A DNA stretch of 64,000 nt from Nonomuraea dietziae (GCF_014195505.1 NZ_JACIBV010000001.1:6386001-6450000), one strand, 5' to 3'. Positions 23,084-32,304 are shown, counted from the first letter of the stretch. Notes: generated by a model not told the origin, from the letters alone. Made by a program: numbers and translations.

Positions 23084-24489
23084 GGGCGCTCGCCCGGGGC
23101 GGGCGCGCGTTCCTCCTGCCCGCCGATCAGCGCCACGCTGTCGGCGTACCTCTCCACCAGGCGGAGGTCGTGGGAGGCGAACACCACGGCCATCTCACGC
23201 GTCTCGCGCAGCCGGGTCAGCAGCTCCATCATCGCCTGGGCGGTGTCGCCGTCCAGGGCCGAGGTGATCTCGTCGCAGACCAGCACGTCGGGCTCGGCGG
23301 CCAGGGCGCGGGCGATGGAGACCCGCTGCCGCTGGCCGCCTGACAACTCGTGCGGATAGCGGGCGGCGTGCTCGGCGCCAAGCCCCACCTGTTCCAGCAG
23401 CTCGGCGACCCGCTCCGGTACGGCGGCGCGCGGGCGGCGGCGGTGCAGGCGCAGCGGGCGGGCCAGCGCCGCCGACACCGTGGTCGAGGGGTTCAGCGCG
23501 CCCATCGGGTTCTGCGGCACGAACTGCACCCTGCGACGCTGCTCGCGCCCGCGTCTGCGGACGTTCGGGTGGAGGGCGACGCCGTCCAGGGTGACCGAGC
23601 CGCCCGAGAACGGGTGCAGACCCACCAGCGCACGGAGCAGCGTGGTCTTGCCCGATCCCGACGGCCCCACGACGCCGACCGCCGCTCCCGAGGGCGCGTC
23701 GAGATCGACGCCGCGCAGGACGGGCAGCCGCCTGGCGCCCACGTGAGCGTCCAGTCCGCGCGCCCGCAGTCCGCCCGCCCCCTGCTGTGCCGCCTGCCGG
23801 ACGGCCGGCGTGCGGCCGGCGCGCGGCGGGGTCCCTGCGCAGGACAGCTCCAGCACCTCGTCGGCCAGCTGGTCGACCAGCTCCCTGTCGTGGCACGACA
23901 GCACCACGGCGACGCCGCGCTCGACGGCCAGGTGACGGAGGAGCTCACCGATCTCGTCGCGCAGGGCGGGGTCGAGGCCGGCCGTGGGCTCGTCCAGCAG
24001 GAGCAGGTCCGGCCGGCGTGCGAGCGCTCTGGCCAGGGCCACGCGGCGCTGCTGCCCGCCGGACAACTCTCCCGCCCTGCGCCTGAGCAGCCCCGGTACG
24101 GCAGGCAGGCGCACCTCCTCCAGCAGCAGGGCCGCCTCCCCCCGAGAGCCCGTCTCGGTGACCAGCGCGCCCACGCGCATCCTCGGATTGAGCGCCGAGC
24201 CGGGATCCTGGCCGACGTAGGCCACGCGGGTACGGCGCAGCTCACGCAGGTCCGCCGCCGTGCAACCGAGCACGTCCAGGCCGAGCACCCGCACGCTTCC
24301 GCCGGTGCGCGCCGTACCCGGGGGCAGATCGCCGATCATCGCGCGCAGCAGGGTGGTCTTGCCCGAGCCCGAGGAGCCCACCAGTGCCAGGACCTGCCCG
24401 GCACGGGCGGTGAGGCAGGCGCCGGACAGCAGTTCGCGTCCGTCCGGCGTGGCGACGGTCAGCTCGTCGACGACGGTGTGGGTGCTCAC
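23080..24489 (-). CDS. Fused two-domain Opp/Dpp-type ABC ATPase (DppD-DppF-like)
   Basis: From GTG at 24489 the product is 469 residues holding two complete ATPase domains. The first has Walker A GSSGSGKTT, signature ELSGGQQRR and Walker B LLLLDEPTAG. The second has GPSGSGKTT, ELSGGQRQR and VLVCDEITSA. In the peptide/nickel/metallophore importer family these are usually two separate genes. The start overlaps the DppC-like permease stop as GTGA. It is the last gene of a four-gene leftward operon whose promoter region contains an iron box. The ATPases power import by the two permeases. A longer frame to 24915 overlaps the permease and was rejected. Confidence 0.92.
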   Translation of the reverse strand: MSTHTVVDELTVATPDGRELLSGACLTARAGQVLALVGSSGSGKTTLLRAMIGDLPPGTARTGGSVRVLGLDVLGCTAADLRELRRTRVAYVGQDPGSALNPRMRVGALVTETGSRGEAALLLEEVRLPAVPGLLRRRAGELSGGQQRRVALARALARRPDLLLLDEPTAGLDPALRDEIGELLRHLAVERGVAVVLSCHDRELVDQLADEVLELSCAGTPPRAGRTPAVRQAAQQGAGGLRARGLDAHVGARRLPVLRGVDLDAPSGAAVGVVGPSGSGKTTLLRALVGLHPFSGGSVTLDGVALHPNVRRRGREQRRRVQFVPQNPMGALNPSTTVSAALARPLRLHRRRPRAAVPERVAELLEQVGLGAEHAARYPHELSGGQRQRVSIARALAAEPDVLVCDEITSALDGDTAQAMMELLTRLRETREMAVVFASHDLRLVERYADSVALIGGQEERAPAPGERP

Positions 24490-25265
24490 GTGTTCCTGAC
24501 CTTGGGGGTGAGGGCGCCGGCCGCCAGGTTGACGCTCATCGCCAACAGGCCGATCGCGATGCCGGGAGCCAGGACGGCCCAGGGGTTGAGGACGATGCCC
24601 GCGCTGTTCTCGCGAATCATCAGCGCCCAGTCCGCCGCAGGTGGTTGCGGGCCGACCTGGAGGAAGGCCGCTGTGGAGACCACGTAGACCGCGGCGACGA
24701 AGCGCAGGCCGAACAGCGCGAGCACGGTGGAGCGCAGGTTCGGCAGCACCTCCCGCACGATCAGATGCCAGGTGCGCTCCCCACCGGCCACGGCCGCCTC
24801 GACGTAGCCGGTGGCCACGACGGGCGCGGCCGCGGCGGTCATGAACCGCACCGCGTACGGCATGCCGAGCGCGACCGCCGCGACCACGAGAGCGAGCTGG
24901 CCGCCATGCGGCCACGACTGGGTGATCAGCAGGATGCCCAGCACGGCGGGCAGCAGCATGAAGACATCGGCCACCCGCTCGACGAACCGCCCGAAGGCGG
25001 GGTGCAGCGCTCCGGCCACGCCGAGGACGGCCGCGATCATGGTGACGAGTGACGCCACCACGAGCGAGGCGATGACCAGGTCACGCCCGCCGTACAGGAG
25101 TCTGCTGAGCACGTCGCGGCCGAGCTGGTCGCCGCCGAGGAGCGCGCCGTCCGTCCCTGCGGGGCCGTACGGGATCGTGACGGGCTGGTCCAGGGGCAGG
25201 GGCGCCAGCAGCGGCCCCGCCACGGCCAGCACGAGCATCGACAGGGCGGGCAGCAGACGCTTCAC
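24486..25265 (-). CDS. ABC transporter permease, DppC/OppC/NikC type
   Basis: From GTG at 25265 the 259-residue product has an N-terminal signal-anchor-like helix, a periplasmic loop with QLGRDVLSRLLYGGR, and five more membrane segments. It includes the EAA-type loop (EAAVAGGERTWHLIVREVLPNL), the docking site for the ATPase. The GTGA overlaps at both ends couple it tightly to its neighbours. It pairs with the DppB-like permease to form the membrane channel. The substrate is inferred to be a peptide or metal-chelate type, in view of the iron box upstream of the operon. Confidence 0.92.
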   Translation of the reverse strand: MKRLLPALSMLVLAVAGPLLAPLPLDQPVTIPYGPAGTDGALLGGDQLGRDVLSRLLYGGRDLVIASLVVASLVTMIAAVLGVAGALHPAFGRFVERVADVFMLLPAVLGILLITQSWPHGGQLALVVAAVALGMPYAVRFMTAAAAPVVATGYVEAAVAGGERTWHLIVREVLPNLRSTVLALFGLRFVAAVYVVSTAAFLQVGPQPPAADWALMIRENSAGIVLNPWAVLAPGIAIGLLAMSVNLAAGALTPKVRNT

Positions 25266-26209
25266 GGGCGGCCTCCCGCGGCCCAGGAGCGGATCAGGTC
25301 GGCGACGAGCAGCACGCAGGTGATGACCAGGCCGGTCAGCGCCACCACACCCGCGATGACCGGGGTGTCCCTGTCGGCCACGGCGCCCGCGAGCAACGCG
25401 CCGACGCCCGGGTAGCTGAAGATCGTCTCCACCGCGACGGCGCCGCCGAGCAGCATGCCGGTGGAGGTGGCCGCGCCCGTCACGATGGCGGGAAGCGCGC
25501 CGGGCAGCAGGTGGTGGGTGAGGACGCGGCTCGGACGCAGACCGTCGAGCACGGCCGCGCGCACGTGGGGCGCCCTCGCCTCGTCGGCGAGCGCGCCACG
25601 CACGATCCTGGCGTTCCACCCGATCTGCGGGATCGCCAGCGCCAGCACCGGCAGGACCAGCATGGTCCATGAGGACGGTGTGCCGTCGGGTCCTGCGAGC
25701 GTCGCGGCGGGCAGCAGGCCCGCCCACAGGGCGAACACCAGCACCAGCGCCACCGCGATGACGAACTCGGGCAGGGCCAGCACGGCGGTGGCCGAGGCGG
25801 AGATCACCCGGTCGGTCACCGATCCCGGACGCAGCGCGGCCCAGCTGCCGAGCGTCAACGAGACGGCGACGGTGATCGCCAGTGCCAGCCCGCCCAGGAG
25901 CAGCGTGTTGGGCAGCGGTCCTGCCAGCAGGCTCCAGACCCGCTCGCCGCGCGCGGACACGCCGAGGTCGCCCGTCGGCAGGCCGGCCATCCAGCGGAGG
26001 AACCGGACGGCCACCGGCTGGTCCAGGCCGAGCAGAACGCGTCGTCTGGCGACGTCCGCGGCGCTCTCTCCACGATCGGCTGTGGCGTCGGCGGCGTCGC
26101 CAGGAAGCGCCTCGACGACGGCGAAGACCAACGCCAGCAGCGCGGCGAGCAGGGCGATCCGGCGGGCGAGCAGCCCGCCGAGTCGCAACGCCGTCAGCGC
26201 GCCAGCCAT
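25262..26209 (-). CDS. ABC transporter permease, DppB/OppB/NikB type
   Basis: From ATG at 26209 the product is 315 residues. It has the usual long first outer loop after the first membrane segment (containing LGLDQPVAVRFLRWMAGLPTGDLG), five further membrane segments, and an EAA-like loop (HVRAAVLDGLRPSRVLTHHLLPGAL). The operon order is SBP, permease B, permease C, fused ATPase. It overlaps the binding-protein gene by 16 bases and the DppC-like gene as GTGA. I rejected the longer frame starting at 26425 because it lies inside the binding-protein gene. Confidence 0.92.
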   Translation of the reverse strand: MAGALTALRLGGLLARRIALLAALLALVFAVVEALPGDAADATADRGESAADVARRRVLLGLDQPVAVRFLRWMAGLPTGDLGVSARGERVWSLLAGPLPNTLLLGGLALAITVAVSLTLGSWAALRPGSVTDRVISASATAVLALPEFVIAVALVLVFALWAGLLPAATLAGPDGTPSSWTMLVLPVLALAIPQIGWNARIVRGALADEARAPHVRAAVLDGLRPSRVLTHHLLPGALPAIVTGAATSTGMLLGGAVAVETIFSYPGVGALLAGAVADRDTPVIAGVVALTGLVITCVLLVADLIRSWAAGGRP

Positions 26210-27756
26210 ACCCGCTCGAGCTGCACTCGCCCGTATCCGGGCAGCTTGGGCAGATCGCGAACGGTCGGTGCTGCCAGGTCGATGCCGTCGGCCATGCCCC
26301 ACAGCAGGTAGCCGGAGCGCTGGTGCTGGATCTCCTGGAGTCTGCGCAGCGCCTGCTCCCTGGCGGCCGGGTCCAGGGTGCCCACCGCCTGCTTGTAGGC
26401 CTGGTCGAACTCGGCGTCGCTCCACGCCGACTCGTTCTGCCCTGCGCCGGTCAGCAGGAGCTTGCTGGCGAAGAAGATCACCGAGTCGTTGGTGCCCCAG
26501 TACGTGGTGTAGAGGTCGCCCTTGAGCCAGGTCTTGTCCCAGAACGCCCCTGAGTCCTCCTTGACGACCTTGATCTGCACGCCCACCTCGCGCACCTGGG
26601 TGGCGAACAGCGCCGCGGACTCGGCCAGGCCGGAGATGTCCTCCGTGGTGCGCAGCTCGTAGGTCTTCGACAGGTCGAAGCCGGCCTCCTGCAGCAGCTG
26701 CCTGGCCCTGGCCAGGTCGCGGGCCCGCTGCGGCAGGTCCTTGGCGAAGTCGGGGTCGCCGGTGCCCAGCACGTCGTTGGCCACCTTGCCGTAGCCGCTG
26801 AGCACCTGCTTGACCATGGCCTCGCGGTCGACTGCCAGCCTCAGCGCCTCGCGGACCCTGGGGTCGGCGTACGGGCTGCCCTCGGTGGTGCGCATGACGA
26901 TCGGCATCGCCATGTCGTCGGGTCTGCGCAGCACCTGGACGTCCTGCCGGGAGGCGGCCACGCGCGCGGCGACGGCGCCGACGTTGGAGGCCACGTCGAT
27001 CTGCCCGCCCAGCAGGGCGTTGGCCATGGCCTGCGGGCTTTCGAAGATCTTCACCTCGATCGCGTCGAGGTACGGCTTGCCGCCGTGCCAGGTGTCGTTG
27101 CGCACCAGCCGGGCGTTGCCGTCGCGATACCAGTCGAGCTTGAAGGGGCCGCTGCCCGGCGCGCCCGCCACCTCCTCGGTGCCCTTCTTCATCACGAACG
27201 TGGTCAGGCGCAGCATCAGCGGCAGATCGGCGTTCGGGTAGTCAGAGGTCAGCACCACGGAGTCGCCGTCGGCCTTGATGTTGTCCGCCTTGACCCCGGG
27301 CAGCCGGGCGGCGCCCGCGGGGGTCTCGCGCAGGCGGCGCAGCGACCAGACGACGTCCTCGGCGGTGACCGGCGAGCCGTCGTGGAAGGTGGCGCCCTTC
27401 GCCAGCGTGAAGCGCCAGGTGGTGACGTCCTGGTCGGCCTTCCAGCTCGCGGCCAGGCGGGGAGCGGTGTTCACGGTGGCGCCAGGCGCGGTCAGCGTGT
27501 CGTAGAGCAGGCTGATGATCAGGTAGTCGCTCTCGTTCGCCTGCGTGCCGTGGGGGTCGCGGGTGATCGCGCTCGCCCTGCCCAGCGCGCCGATCCGCAG
27601 CGTGCCGCCGCTGACGGGCTCGCCCTGGGCCAGTGACCGCGCCGACGCCTGTGCCGTCGGCTTGGCGCCGGAGTCGCCGCTGCCGCAGGCCGCGAGCAGA
27701 GCCGCCAGACCGACGCCTCCTGCTGTCATGAGAAGCTGACGTCGGCTCCAGTCCAC
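26194..27756 (-). CDS. ABC transporter solute-binding lipoprotein, SBP_bac_5 family
   Basis: The 520-residue product begins with a Tat-like SRRQLL signal and a lipobox (LLAAC, Cys24), so it is probably exported folded and lipid-anchored outside. The domain is SBP_bac_5: SGGTLRIGALGR, LVYDTLTAP-like start, GATFHDGSPVTAEDVVWSLRRL, and GSGPFKL in the middle. This family binds peptides, nickel or heme chelates and metallophores. It heads the importer operon. Twenty-nine bases upstream of its ATG begins a 19-bp iron box, so expression is likely repressed by an IdeR/DtxR protein with Fe2+. The ligand could be a siderophore-like chelate, heme or a peptide. Confidence 0.93.
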   Translation of the reverse strand: MDWSRRQLLMTAGGVGLAALLAACGSGDSGAKPTAQASARSLAQGEPVSGGTLRIGALGRASAITRDPHGTQANESDYLIISLLYDTLTAPGATVNTAPRLAASWKADQDVTTWRFTLAKGATFHDGSPVTAEDVVWSLRRLRETPAGAARLPGVKADNIKADGDSVVLTSDYPNADLPLMLRLTTFVMKKGTEEVAGAPGSGPFKLDWYRDGNARLVRNDTWHGGKPYLDAIEVKIFESPQAMANALLGGQIDVASNVGAVAARVAASRQDVQVLRRPDDMAMPIVMRTTEGSPYADPRVREALRLAVDREAMVKQVLSGYGKVANDVLGTGDPDFAKDLPQRARDLARARQLLQEAGFDLSKTYELRTTEDISGLAESAALFATQVREVGVQIKVVKEDSGAFWDKTWLKGDLYTTYWGTNDSVIFFASKLLLTGAGQNESAWSDAEFDQAYKQAVGTLDPAAREQALRRLQEIQHQRSGYLLWGMADGIDLAAPTVRDLPKLPGYGRVQLERVWLAR

Positions 27757-27784
27757 TTTGTCCCCATCCGTACTGGTATCTTAC

Positions 27785-27803
27785 TTAGGTTTGCCTATCC
27801 TAA
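27785..27803. promoter_or_regulatory. IdeR/DtxR-type iron box between importer operon and MATE gene
   Basis: TTAGGTTTGCCTATCCTAA matches the published IdeR/DtxR consensus TTAGGTTAGGCTAACCTAA at 16 of 19 positions (17 if the central S is allowed), with perfect outer TTAGG and CCTAA arms. It sits in the 66-bp gap, 29 bases before the leftward binding-protein start and 20 bases before the rightward MATE start. One dimeric repressor site could therefore control both directions. Regulation by iron is inferred from the match; no regulator gene lies nearby. Confidence 0.8.
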
Positions 27804-27822
27804 AGGGAAGTAAAAAGCAGCG

Positions 27823-29146
27823 GTGACCTCGCCCCCCCTCCGCCACGACGTCCGTGAGCTCGCCACGCTGGCGGTGCCCCTGGCCCTCACCCAGCTCGCG
27901 CAGGTCGCCCTGACCACGACGGACACGGTCATGCTCGGGCTGCTCGGCGTCGAGGCCCTGGCGGCGGGCGGCCTGGCCATGGTCATCTTCAACCAGCTCC
28001 GCACGATGGGCGTCGGGCTGGTGACCGCGGTCGGCAACCAGGTGGCGGCGGCGCATGCCCGCGAGGAGGATCTCGGCGGCCTCGTCCGTGCCTCGCTGGC
28101 TCTGGCGACCGTCGCAGGGGTCGTCGGCGGCGTGCTCATGGTGGCGATCGGCGAGGGCGTCGCCCTGCTGGGCCAGGATCCCGCCGTGATCGAGCGGATG
28201 CGCCCCATGCTGTGGGCTCTCGCACCCGGCCTCCTCCCGTGCCTGTGGTTCCAGTCGATCAGGCAGTTCACGGTCGGCATGCGCCGTCCGCAGGCGCTGC
28301 TGCGCATCACGATCGCCTCCGTGGTGGTGAACCTGGCGCTCAACCTCGCCCTCATGGGCAGTCTCGGCCTGGCCGGCATCGGCATCGCCACCAGTACCGT
28401 CTACCTGCTGACCTTCCTGGCCCTGTACGGCTCCGCGCGACGTGACCCGGAACTGGCGCCGATGCTCGACCTGCGCGCCTGGAGAGCCCGTCCCGCCACC
28501 GTGCGCAGGCTCGCCGGCCTCGGCGTGCCGATCGCCGCCACCTACGGCTCGGAGGCGGGCTTCTTCTCCGTGGTCGCCCTGCTCGTCGGCACCTTCGGCA
28601 CCGCGGCCCTGGCCGCGCACACCGCGGTCAACCAGCTCGTCTACATCGTCTTCCAGGTCTCCGTCGGCCTGTCGCACGCCGCCTCGATCGGGGTGAGCAG
28701 GGAGGTCGCGCTCGGAAGGCCCGAGTCCGCGCGCCGCGTCGCCCGCGCCGCGCTGGCCTGCGGCGCGGGCGTGATGGCCGCTGTGGCGGTGGTCTATCTC
28801 GCGTTGCCGGAGCTGATCCTGCGCCCGTTCCTGGACGGCGGCGACGGCGCGGCCCTGCGCGTCGCGACGGGGCTGGTCATGGTCGCGGCCGTCATGCAGT
28901 TCGTCGACTGCGCCCAGAACATCGCGGTGGGCCTGTTGCGCGGGCTGGACGACACCAGGAGCGGCTTCCGGTTGACCCTGTTCGGCTACTGGATCGTGGG
29001 CCTGCCCGCGGCGTGGCTGCTGTCGGGGGCCGGCCGGGCTGAGCACGGTGGGGACGTGGCTGGGCCTGTTCGCCGGACTCACCGCCACCGCCGCTCTCCT
29101 GCTGCGCCGCTTCTTCCACACCCTGAGATCGGCTCCCGGCGGCTGA
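27823..29146 (+). CDS. MATE-family multidrug/metabolite exporter with apparent +1 frameshift near its end
   Basis: MATE proteins export cations, drugs or siderophores using Na+ or H+. The frame from GTG at 27823 carries about eleven hydrophobic helices and the two-fold MATE pattern (PLALTQLAQVALTTTDTVMLGLLG at the start). After WLLSGAG, near 29035, the frame loses similarity and runs on as basic, Pro-rich sequence to 29337. Reading one base later from there gives GLSTVGTWLGLFAGLTATA, the missing last helix, then RRFFH and a stop at 29144-29146. That gives a normal length of about 440 residues. The extra base lies in GGGGGCCGGCCGGG, so it may be a sequencing error or a real mutation. It faces the iron-boxed importer. 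Confidence 0.85.
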
Positions 29147-29303
29147 CCCGGCCGTTGGCGTCTCGCTGCGTGGGCCTTGGGCGTCTCCGTCCACAGTCGG
29201 CCCGTCGCCCCTCGCCCTTCGTCCACAGAACTGCGCTCGGTCCCGCCCTCCACACCCCCTCCACACGATCCTGGGCCTCCCTTCCACGGCTCAGGAGGCC
29301 CAG

Positions 29304-30770
29304 ATGTGGCTCACCATCGGTTTTCTGGCAACGCTGAGCGCCGCCTCTCCCGGCCCGGCGACCGACCCCAGCCAGGCGGCATGCCTGCGCACCATCACCC
29401 TGCCCGCCGCCTACGCGCCCCTGCTGGAGGCCTGGCAGCACGAGGACGACACCCCGGCGTCCGACGCCGTACGGCCCGCCGTCAAGGGCACGGGTTCTTC
29501 CGTCCGGCTGACGGTCGCCCTCTCCTCGGCGGCCTGCTCACCCGGACGAAAATCACCAGCCGGATCCCGGCCCTGGCACCCCCTCACGCCCGGCACGACA
29601 TCTCCATCACCGGGCCCCGACCAGCCTTCGGCCCACCCGCCCGTGCGGTGGTCGGTGATGCGCATGAGCGACGTGGACCCCGGTTCACGCTCCGCCGTCC
29701 GCGACACCGTTTCGACCTGGCTCACCACCTGGCACGACCGCTTCCGCCACCGCCCGTCATGGCTGAACACATTCCCCTGGCCGACCGGGAGACCTCCCAT
29801 GGCCCTGCCTCACCCGGCCACCGACTCCGACCCCGGCAACCTTTCGTCGGATCACTCTCACCGGCCTATCCCTCCGCCAGAGCTCTCCCGCCTGATCGAG
29901 CTGCCTCCAAGGGAGTGGTCCCACCCGAGCGAGCCGGCTCCGGCGAATCGGTCTCATCTGGGTGAATGGGCTCCAGCGGATCGGCCGGGCGTGGGTGAGT
30001 GGGCTCCAGCGGATCGGTGGCGCTTGGGTGAGCTGGCTTTTGCGGATCGGTCTCATCGCGGTGAGCTGGCTCCCGCGGATCGGTCCCATGCGGCGGAGTG
30101 GCTGGCGCCGACCCTGTCTCGCCTGGTGGAGGCGCAGCCGGGGGGACTGCCCCGCGTGGTGAGGCCGTCGATGGTGCGCCCCGACTCCGGGAAGCCGTCG
30201 ACAGTGGGCCCTGGCTCAGGGAGGCCTTCGAAGGATCGGACCCGGCCCGGCCCGCCCCCGTCGGACGGCGCACGGCCGGGGACACCTCCCTCGCCCAGCA
30301 AGGCGACGCCGAAGAAGAGATCCAGCGACCACAGCCCTGGCAGGAAGCGGACCACCCGCACCAGAGGAGACCTGGCCGCCACCGCCGCCATCGCCCGCCT
30401 GGGCACCCCCTTCTCCTGGGGTGGAGGCAACCCCGCAGGACCCAGCAGGGGCATAGGACGAGGGGCCGGCACCGTCGGCTTCGACTGCTCGGGGCTCACC
30501 CTGTACGCGTGGTCCAGAGCAGGGGTAAAGCTCGGCCACTACACCGGCACCCAGTTCCGTCAGGGTAAGCGCGTCAGGCTGTCCGACCTGCGCCGGGGCG
30601 ACCTCGTCTTCTTCGGTGGAGGCACGGGCGATCCCACCCACGTCGGCCTCTACCTGGGCAACGGCATCATGATCCATGCTCCCAAGACCGGCGACGTGGT
30701 CAAGAAGACCGACTTCCTCGACTCCACGTACTACCGCCCGCGCTATCGCGGCGCCGTCCGGCCGGGATGA
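29304..30770 (+). CDS. NlpC/P60 (C40) cell-wall peptidase with repeat-rich linker
   Basis: The ATG has AGGAGG five bases upstream. The 488-residue product has an N-terminal signal-like segment. A long low-complexity Pro/Ser/Arg-rich linker covers about 30-360. In it lie six 11-residue repeats (about 209-274) with a GEWAPADR-like core. The C-terminal NlpC/P60 domain has the nucleophile in GFDCSGL (Cys395), His in THVGLYLGN (His446) and a third polar residue near HAPKTG. Such enzymes cut D-Glu-mDAP peptide bonds in peptidoglycan. The middle of the linker reads less like protein, so an additional frame change cannot be excluded. It seems to sit alone in an unstable repeat region. Confidence 0.8.
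   Translation: MWLTIGFLATLSAASPGPATDPSQAACLRTITLPAAYAPLLEAWQHEDDTPASDAVRPAVKGTGSSVRLTVALSSAACSPGRKSPAGSRPWHPLTPGTTSPSPGPDQPSAHPPVRWSVMRMSDVDPGSRSAVRDTVSTWLTTWHDRFRHRPSWLNTFPWPTGRPPMALPHPATDSDPGNLSSDHSHRPIPPPELSRLIELPPREWSHPSEPAPANRSHLGEWAPADRPGVGEWAPADRWRLGELAFADRSHRGELAPADRSHAAEWLAPTLSRLVEAQPGGLPRVVRPSMVRPDSGKPSTVGPGSGRPSKDRTRPGPPPSDGARPGTPPSPSKATPKKRSSDHSPGRKRTTRTRGDLAATAAIARLGTPFSWGGGNPAGPSRGIGRGAGTVGFDCSGLTLYAWSRAGVKLGHYTGTQFRQGKRVRLSDLRRGDLVFFGGGTGDPTHVGLYLGNGIMIHAPKTGDVVKKTDFLDSTYYRPRYRGAVRPG
29928..30125 (+). repeat. 33-bp tandem repeat, six units, inside the NlpC/P60 gene
   Basis: Units start at 29928, 29961, 29994, 30027, 30060 and 30093, each 33 bp and in frame, so each adds 11 residues (SEPAPANRSHL, GEWAPADRPGV, GEWAPADRWRL, GELAFADRSHR, GELAPADRSHA and a diverged sixth). 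Copy number could change linker length without breaking the reading frame. Confidence 0.8.
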
Positions 30771-30779
30771 CACACCCCG

Positions 30780-31270
30780 GAGGTGTCGGCTTGCGGGGTC
30801 GGCTTCGGGAGTGCCCTCGGGGGTTGCCCTCTGAGGGCACAACCGGGGGTCGCCTTCCGAGGTGGCTTTCTTGCGAGTCGCCTTCCCGGGGTCGCCTTCC
30901 CTCGGGTCGCCTTCCCTCGGGTCGGCTTCCCTGGGGTCGGCTTCCCTGGGGTCGGCTTCCCTGGGGTCGGCTTCCCAGGTCGGCTTGGGGGCGCCTTGCG
31001 AGGTCACTTCCGGGGTCGGCTTCCGGGCGGTTCCCTGGGCTGCCTTCGGTGCCCTGTGAGGTCGGCTTCTCGCATCGGCTTTCGAGTCGGACCCCTTGCG
31101 AGTTGGCTTGCGGGTCTCGTTTCGGATCGGCTTGCGAGGTCAGCTTTCGGGGTCGCCCTCCGAGGTCAGCTTCCGGGGGCGTCCTTCGAGGTTGGCATTC
31201 GGTGGCGCCCTCCGAGGTTGGCTTGCGGGTTCGGCTCCGAGGGGCGCCCTAAAGGTCGGCTTGTGGGTGG
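30780..31270. repeat. Degenerate 13-15 bp repeat field with a clean 15-bp core
   Basis: Between the NlpC/P60 gene and the GNAT gene (30771-31436) I see no convincing gene. The stretch is built from variants of GTCGGCTTCCCTGGG. A clean core of six 15-bp units starts at 30891, 30906, 30921, 30936, 30951 and 30966. Around it are worn copies such as GAGGTCGGCTT at uneven spacing. All six frames are largely open because the unit is a multiple of three and lacks stops. Confidence 0.75.
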
Positions 31271-31436
31271 CCTCTGAGCGTCTTGGGGCGCACGGGGTTG
31301 GTCCTGGGGCGATCGTGCCCAGCGCTCACCTCTGGCAAGGGCCGGTTGAGCTGTCGACTGAGAGCGCGGGGCCCTTGTCGTGTGGTGAGGGGTAGGTCTC
31401 TGGATCATGTTGTGGTGGCGGTGCGCCGGTCTCGTG

Positions 31437-32078
31437 TCAGGCGCCGGGTCGGACCATCGTCTGCTGGTGGAGACGGGTGCCGTGGTGTCTGAGGCCGGGG
31501 ACCAGCGGAGTGGGGCCGTGCTTGGTGAAGCCCATGCGTTCGAAGAACCGTACGGCGCGGCTGTTCTCGACGAGGGTCTGCAGGTGGCATCCCGGTGATC
31601 CGGCTGCTTCGAGCCGATCCAGCCACCCCTTCATCAACCCGTCGGCGACGCCCGTTCCTCTGGCCGAGGGCGCCACGTTGATGTGCAGGTGGGATGGCCA
31701 CCGGTGATCGTCGAAGTCTCCCGCCGTGGGCTCCCGGCGGATGGCGGACCAGGCCAGGTCGGCCATGCTGCGAGCGAAGAAGGCCGCGGGCTTGCGGCGG
31801 AAGATCAGCCGGTACTTCCTCATGGCCTTCTCCAAGCGCTCGCTCTCGCTCGGGAACGTCGCGCTGTCAAGGCATCCCGCCAGGTAGCCGGCCAGGGCTC
31901 CATCGACCACGGCCAGGAACAGCGAGTCGGGTTCCAGGTCCATGTAAGGGTCCAGGTAGATGGCGGCTTCGGATTCCTCGTGTCCCCACAGCGGAGCGGT
32001 GGGAGCACCTTCGCCTGCGCGGTGGAACAGCCTGCGCAGCTCGGCGCGGTCGGTTTCGGTAAACGTCCGAATCTCCAT
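31437..32078 (-). CDS. GNAT-family N-acetyltransferase
   Basis: From ATG at 32078 the product is 213 residues with a GNAT core. It begins with MEIRTFTETDRAELRRLFHRAG. The central part HLHINVAPSARGTGVADGLMKGWLDRL holds the acetyl-CoA pyrophosphate loop (ARGTGVAD), and the last strand carries VENSRAVRFFERMGF. These enzymes acetylate small molecules or proteins. A GAGGAG lies upstream, spaced 9 bases from an in-frame GTG at 32081 and 12 from this ATG, so either could start. It lies between repeat fields and has no obvious operon partner. The substrate is unknown. Confidence 0.85.
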   Translation of the reverse strand: MEIRTFTETDRAELRRLFHRAGEGAPTAPLWGHEESEAAIYLDPYMDLEPDSLFLAVVDGALAGYLAGCLDSATFPSESERLEKAMRKYRLIFRRKPAAFFARSMADLAWSAIRREPTAGDFDDHRWPSHLHINVAPSARGTGVADGLMKGWLDRLEAAGSPGCHLQTLVENSRAVRFFERMGFTKHGPTPLVPGLRHHGTRLHQQTMVRPGA

Positions 32079-32304
32079 CACGTCGACACACTCCTCAGTC
32101 CCTCGAATCGGTGCGGCGGCCGCTGACGTGGACACCGCTTCAATAGAGCGTATGCCGTACTGTGTATCAGGTATAGAGTTTTATGACGAGGGAGGTGGAG
32201 CCCCGAGTCCGTTACGAGCTCGCCCTTGGGAAGGGTGTCGCTGTTTGCGCCGCCACCGCCGCCACCGCTGGGGCCGCTGCCGCCAAACGGCGCCCACCGA
32301 TGGC

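Noticed and set aside
29036..29337. Basic Pro-rich C-terminal extension of the MATE protein
   Set aside because: It replaces the expected last helix, which is found intact one base out of phase, so the extension is probably not native.
30783..31277. Elastin-like VGFPG repeat protein on the plus strand, and an ADPRE-repeat protein on the minus strand
   Set aside because: Both are automatic readings of the 15-bp DNA repeat; several frames are open at once, with no ribosome site or family match.
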